A stretch of 7,945 nucleotides of DNA from Prevotella sp. (GTDB lineage: Bacteria; Bacteroidota; Bacteroidia; Bacteroidales; Bacteroidaceae): the NCBI GenBank assembly GCA_021204735.1, contig JAJPYV010000039.1, positions 1-7,945 on the forward strand, given 5' to 3'. Positions 5,225 to 7,945 of this stretch are shown piece by piece (position 1 is the stretch's first letter; each line of letters starts with the position of its first letter). The translations under genes were made by a program, and so were the position numbers. The notes beneath the pieces were generated by a model. It did not search any database. It was not told the DNA's origin and saw only the letters and a list, made by a program, of their open reading frames with translations.

Positions 5225-6658
5225 ATGGACTCTCTTAAAGACAAGACAGCAAAAGGACTGATGTGGGGAATACTCAACAACGGCACTACAGAGTTGTTGA
5301 ACCTAATTATAGGTATATTCCTTGCCCGAATGTTGTCGCCATCTGACTATGGAATAGTCGGTGTCTTGGCAATTTTCACGGCAATTGCCGGTAATCTGCA
5401 AAGCAGTGGCTTTTCACGTGCTTTAATCAACATGAAAAATCCTGAGGCTCGTGACTATAATGCTGTGTTTTGGTTTAATATCCTTGTCAGTTTTGCTATA
5501 TATATCATCCTTTTTTTCTGCGCTCCGCTCATTGCCGCATATTTTCGTCAACCAGTACTTGTCAAGTTGTCTCGCTTCGTGTTTTTGGCATTTGTAATAT
5601 CGTCATTTGGTATTGCTCACAATGCATATTTATGTAAGAACTTGATGATGAAAGAAATGGCGATAATAACTTTTGTCGCATTGACCGTGTCTGGATGTGT
5701 GGGTATAACACTTGCTTTTTATGGCAAGGCTTATTGGAGCTTGGCTTGGCAACAGGTGGTTTATATATTTATGGTGAATATTGGGCGATATTACTTTACG
5801 CCCTGGCGCCCATCGTTTCACGTGGATTTCTCTCCTATAAAACGGATGTTTGGCTTTAGCGTGAATATCCTCTTCACAACGATTATCAACACTTTGAGCG
5901 CAAATATTATGACATTTATTTTCGGTAGATTGTTCCCTATGAAAACTGTTGGTAATTTTACTCAGGCTAACAAGTGGAACACGATGGGTTACACATTTAT
6001 TATGGGTGGCGTGTCGCAGGTTTCCCAGCCGGTTCTTGCTCATGTCAGGGATGATATTAACCGTGAGAAAAGGGTGTTCAGGAAAATGATGCGCTTTACG
6101 GCTTTCCTGTCGTTTCCTGCCATGTTGGGGCTTGCTTTGGTCGCTGATGAGTTCATACGGATTACGATATCCGACAAGTGGGCAAGTTGTGTGCCTCTGC
6201 TTCAACTGTTGTGCATCGGGGGCGCATTTATGCCTTTCCATACTATGTATCAGAATTTTTCTTTAAGTCGTGGGCGGAGTGATATCTATTTGTGGTGTAA
6301 TATTTTGCTTATAGCATTGCAGATAACTTTGGTTCTTGTATTTGCTAAATATGGAATAACAGTCATGGTAGGCGCATATAGTGCCCTGAATATACTTTTT
6401 TTAATTGTGTGGCAGTTTATTGCCCACCGCCTTATGGGACTGCGCTTTATTGAGACGGTCAAGGACATCTGTCCGTTCCTGCTCGTTTCGGCGGTGATAA
6501 TGGTGGCTGTGCATTTCCTGACAGCAGGAATAAACAATTTAATACCCCTTCTGTTGACACGTATAATTTTAGCAGCAGCCCTATATTTTATAATAATGAA
6601 AGCGTGTAGAGTGAAGATTTTGGAGGAGTGTATAGAATATTTCAAGTCGAAATTCTAA
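5225..6658 (+). CDS. Wzx-type polysaccharide flippase, MOP superfamily
   Basis: A 477-residue polytopic inner-membrane protein of the polysaccharide/oligosaccharide exporter family (PST, WzxC-like), expected to flip undecaprenyl-linked repeat units to the periplasm. The N-terminus (KTAKGLMWGILNNG, 7-20, then LLNLIIGIFLARMLSPSDYG, 24-43) has the typical Wzx opening: an amphipathic start, a first helix and the R-L-P-x-D-Y-G turn. Hydrophobic segments can be seen near 42-58, 82-106, 115-133, 145-165, 172-187, 209-235, 253-270, 291-310, 322-341, 354-374, 378-400, 415-433 and 438-458, so about 12-14 helices. A charged cytoplasmic loop lies at 273-289. It has its own promoter box and is 134 bp from kdsD, so it may be controlled apart from the kds pair. 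The gene is intact and ends the surface-polymer section. The substrate cannot be read from sequence; that it carries a nonulosonate or Kdo-containing glycan is inference from neighbours. A teichuronic or O-antigen exporter of the same family is the main alternative. Confidence 0.88.
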   Translation: MDSLKDKTAKGLMWGILNNGTTELLNLIIGIFLARMLSPSDYGIVGVLAIFTAIAGNLQSSGFSRALINMKNPEARDYNAVFWFNILVSFAIYIILFFCAPLIAAYFRQPVLVKLSRFVFLAFVISSFGIAHNAYLCKNLMMKEMAIITFVALTVSGCVGITLAFYGKAYWSLAWQQVVYIFMVNIGRYYFTPWRPSFHVDFSPIKRMFGFSVNILFTTIINTLSANIMTFIFGRLFPMKTVGNFTQANKWNTMGYTFIMGGVSQVSQPVLAHVRDDINREKRVFRKMMRFTAFLSFPAMLGLALVADEFIRITISDKWASCVPLLQLLCIGGAFMPFHTMYQNFSLSRGRSDIYLWCNILLIALQITLVLVFAKYGITVMVGAYSALNILFLIVWQFIAHRLMGLRFIETVKDICPFLLVSAVIMVAVHFLTAGINNLIPLLLTRIILAAALYFIIMKACRVKILEECIEYFKSKF

Positions 6659-6709
6659 TTTGGCGTGTTAATAAAATATAAATATTATCAATTTTATTGC
6701 AGCCAAATT
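6657..6709. terminator. Composite hairpin after wzx, possible terminator
   Basis: Two nested perfect inverted repeats: an outer pair AATTTGGC (6657-6664) / GCCAAATT (6702-6709) and an inner pair AATAAAAT (6670-6677) / ATTTTATT (6691-6698), joined by a 5/3 internal loop and capped by 13 nt. It begins within the wzx stop codon. No U-tract follows, so it is not a textbook intrinsic terminator; it may stabilise the wzx mRNA 3' end or act as a weak terminator between the polysaccharide locus and the ribosomal operon. Its right arm overlaps the possible -33 element of rplM (6707-6710). Confidence 0.5.
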
Positions 6710-6739
6710 GTCAGAATTTAAATATAATGTGTACTTTTG
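6707..6739 (+). promoter_or_regulatory. Promoter of the rplM-rpsI ribosomal operon
   Basis: ATTG at 6707-6710 is a plausible -33 element and TACTTTTG at 6732-6739 is a full TAnnTTTG -7 box, spaced 21 bp apart. Transcription should begin close to 6744-6745, which leaves a leader of about 139 nt. Bases 6737-6745 are identical to the kdsA promoter (TTGCAGTCC). This is the best promoter in the window. Confidence 0.75.
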
Positions 6740-6743
6740 CAGT

Positions 6744-6882
6744 CCGATTATTATCGGGGGATAAAGTTAGAACCCCATGAGCGGGGTGTTAATAGTTGTA
6801 CCTATGGCCGGGTGCAACGGTTAGTGAATCGCCGTTCAAACACTTTAATTAAAAACGTTTAGTAGTAATTTTAAAATTAAAA
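6744..6882 (+). promoter_or_regulatory. Structured 5' leader of rplM, candidate L13 autoregulatory element
   Basis: The leader between the promoter and the rplM ATG is long and folds well. H1: CCGAT (6744-6748) / ATCGG (6753-6757), loop TATT, at the very 5' end. H2: ACCCC (6772-6776) / GGGGT (6783-6787), loop of 6. H3: GTTGTACCT (6795-6803) / GGGTGCAAC with one more G (6810-6818), 9 pairs including two GU, loop ATGGCC. An alternative stem AACGG (6816-6820) / CCGTT (6832-6836) would break the base of H3, and GGGGG (6756-6760) could pair with CCCC (6773-6776) in competition with H1 and H2. No U-tract follows, so control would be translational. L13 represses its own operon in E. coli and Firmicutes have an L13 leader; I know of no described Bacteroidales version. 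The last 40 nt are AT-only-rich, with a 12-bp palindrome AATTTTAAAATT at 6867-6878. Confidence 0.6.
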
Positions 6883-7344
6883 ATGGACACTTTAAGTTAC
6901 AAAACTATTTCCGCCAACAAGGAAACGGTGAATAAAGAGTGGGTTGTGATAGACGCTACCGACCAGGTTGTTGGTCGTCTATGCTCAAAGGTTGCGAAAA
7001 TACTTCGTGGAAAGTATAAACCTAACTTTACTCCTCACGTTGACTGTGGTGACAATGTGATTTTGATTAATGCCGCTAAGGTGGTTTTCACTGGCAAGAA
7101 AGAAACTGACAAGGTTTACATTCGTTATACAGGGTATCCTGGTGGACAGCGTTTCAGAACACCGGCTGAATGGCGCAAACGTACGAATGGCACAGAAAAA
7201 CTGTTGCGTCATGCTGTCAAAGGCATGCTCCCGAAAAACATTCTCGGTCGCGCACTCATGAGACACCTTTATATTTTTGAGGGTCCTGAGCATAATATGC
7301 AGGCTCAGAAACCGAAAGCTATAGATATTAACCAGATCAAATAA
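6883..7344 (+). CDS. rplM: Large-subunit ribosomal protein uL13
   Basis: The 153-residue L13 binds 23S rRNA and is an early assembly protein of the 50S subunit. Recognisable family text: KEWVVIDATDQVVGRLCSK at 19-37, LRGKYKPNFTPHVDCGDNV at 41-59, INAAKVVFTGKK at 62-73, YTGYPGGQ near 82-89 and AVKGMLPKN near 112-120. Length is slightly above E. coli L13 (142) because of the N-terminal MDTLSYKTISANK extension and the C-terminal KPKAIDINQ tail that are typical of Bacteroidales. The FTGKKETDKVY wording is closest to what I remember from Prevotella. The gene is intact and is followed after 11 bp by rpsI, the conserved L13-S9 pair. It is probably controlled through the structured leader in front of it. 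Confidence 0.98.
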   Translation: MDTLSYKTISANKETVNKEWVVIDATDQVVGRLCSKVAKILRGKYKPNFTPHVDCGDNVILINAAKVVFTGKKETDKVYIRYTGYPGGQRFRTPAEWRKRTNGTEKLLRHAVKGMLPKNILGRALMRHLYIFEGPEHNMQAQKPKAIDINQIK

Positions 7345-7355
7345 TCACAAGAATA

Positions 7356-7742
7356 ATGGAAGTAGTTCATACAATAGGTCGCCGTAAGAGTGCTGTCGCT
7401 CGTATTTATCTTAGCGAAGGCACAGGCAAAATAACTATAAACAAGAAAGACATTACCGAATATTTCCCATCAGCTATACTTCAGTACGTTGTAAAGCAGC
7501 CGTTGGAATTGCTCGACGCCGTTGAGAAATACGACATCAAGGTTAACATCTTTGGTGGCGGTTTCACAGGCCAGAGCCAGGCTATCCGCCTTGCTGTTGC
7601 ACGCGCATTGGTAAAGATTGATGCTGAGGACAAGAAGAACTTGAAGAATCACGGATTCCTTACTCGCGACTCTCGTGTCGTTGAGCGTAAGAAACCGGGT
7701 CAGCCAAAGGCTCGCCGTCGTTTCCAGTTCAGCAAGCGTTAA
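7356..7742 (+). CDS. rpsI: Small-subunit ribosomal protein uS9
   Basis: The 128-residue S9 belongs to the 30S head; its C-terminal tail reaches the P-site tRNA. Family features are clear: TIGRRKSAVARIYLSEGTGK at the N-terminus (6-25), NIFGGGFTGQSQAIRLAVAR (64-83) in the middle, and the basic end with LTRDSRVVERKKPGQPKARR running to the terminal FSKR. The invariant C-terminal Lys-Arg is present, so the protein is complete. It is co-transcribed with rplM, with an 11-bp gap and no visible promoter. The A-rich sequence before the ATG has no strong Shine-Dalgarno site, as is usual in this phylum. Confidence 0.98.
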   Translation: MEVVHTIGRRKSAVARIYLSEGTGKITINKKDITEYFPSAILQYVVKQPLELLDAVEKYDIKVNIFGGGFTGQSQAIRLAVARALVKIDAEDKKNLKNHGFLTRDSRVVERKKPGQPKARRRFQFSKR

Positions 7743-7927
7743 TGTCGTGAATTGCGCCTTATTATATATAGGACAATTCCAAGAAATCCCATTTATTGGG
7801 CTGTTTAGCATCTAAACTGACAAGACCCGCTTAATTACGGCGTAAATGTGTGCGCCTGTACGGTTACTTGCCGGTTGGTTCTAACAAAACTAAAAAGAAA
7901 GTAAACAAATAATTAAAATCAAACAAA
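7743..7927 (+). promoter_or_regulatory. Structured spacer before rpsB, candidate S2 leader
   Basis: This 185-nt spacer contains at least four consecutive hairpins. GAATTG (7749-7754) / CAATTC (7774-7779) has two more inner pairs (CC/GG). CCCA (7788-7791) / TGGG (7797-7800). GTTTAG (7803-7808) / CTAAAC (7812-7817) with a 3-nt loop is a perfect 6-bp stem. TACGGCG (7836-7842) / CGCC-T-GTA (7853-7860) is a 7-bp stem with one bulge. GTTA (7863-7866) / TAAC (7882-7885) may close a fifth. The last 40 nt are unstructured and A-rich up to the rpsB ATG. I see no TAnnTTTG box, so rpsB is probably read through from rplM-rpsI. The first hairpin could instead protect or end the rpsI mRNA. Autoregulation by S2 is known in gamma-proteobacteria through unrelated leaders; here it is inference. 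Confidence 0.5.
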
Positions 7928-7945
7928 ATGCCAAGAACAAATTTT
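7928..7945 (+). CDS. rpsB: Small-subunit ribosomal protein uS2, first six codons only
   Basis: ATG at 7928 opens MPRTNF, which fits the M-x-RTNF start of Bacteroidales S2, and the gene runs off the right edge of the window. The order rplM-rpsI-rpsB, usually followed by tsf, is a standard Bacteroidetes arrangement and supports the call despite the short sequence. The A-rich run just before the start is typical of efficient translation starts in this phylum. Confidence 0.85.

Noticed and set aside
5630..6241. 203-residue open frame on the minus strand
   Set aside because: It is antisense to the wzx gene, whose helices and family motifs are clear; the minus frame has scattered His/Lys/Arg-rich text without a fold signature.
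6844..6878. AT-only palindromes (TTTAATTAAA at 6844-6853, AATTTTAAAATT at 6867-6878) as operators
   Set aside because: Such palindromes are expected in AT-rich translation start regions of this phylum; I cannot separate them from chance.

Overview
The window comes from a Bacteroidales bacterium, most likely Prevotellaceae-like. The evidence is the AT-rich sequence, the promoter boxes of the Bacteroidetes TAnnTTTG type rather than TATAAT, the starts without strong Shine-Dalgarno sites, the gene order rplM-rpsI-rpsB, and L13 wording that I associate with Prevotella. Family assignments rest on motifs and remembered homologues; no database search was run.

Layout. (1) Bases 1-2626, plus strand: the end of a surface-sugar operon. 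It holds a partial nucleotidyltransferase-like gene, then a sialic acid / KDN 9-phosphate synthase (neuB-like, without the usual C-terminal SAF domain), then a CMP-sialic acid synthetase fused to a KdsC-like HAD phosphatase. The reading frames overlap (29 bp, then 7 bp), so translation is probably coupled. (2) Bases 2647-3561, minus strand and convergent: a Rossmann-type protein resembling GT42 sialyltransferases and DUF115 proteins, a candidate transferase for the sugar made by its neighbours. (3) Bases 3562-3743: a divergent promoter region. (4) Bases 3744-5090, plus: kdsA and a single-domain kdsD, which make Kdo-8-phosphate from D-ribulose-5-phosphate. (5) Bases 5225-6658, plus: a Wzx-type flippase with its own promoter box. 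(6) Bases 6659-7945: a switch to housekeeping genes: a composite hairpin, a promoter, a structured leader, rplM and rpsI, a second structured spacer, and the first six codons of rpsB.

How it fits together. The synthase resembles vertebrate NANS in its C-terminal motifs, and the CMP-synthetase/HAD fusion has the domain order of vertebrate CMAS. This suggests a phosphorylated route: hexose-6-phosphate plus PEP gives a nonulosonate-9-phosphate, the HAD domain removes the phosphate, and the N-terminal domain activates the product with CTP. The GT42-like protein could transfer the sugar and the flippase could export the lipid-linked glycan. KdsA and KdsD would add a second ulosonic acid, Kdo, to the same surface polymer. 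The absence of a UDP-GlcNAc 2-epimerase from the window would fit KDN made from mannose-6-phosphate, but that gene could lie outside.

The most notable points are the CMAS-like fusion next to a SAF-less synthase, the divergent GT42-like protein, two structured ribosomal-protein leaders, and an inverted repeat around the flippase promoter. I found no tRNA, rRNA, CRISPR array, transposase or integrase.
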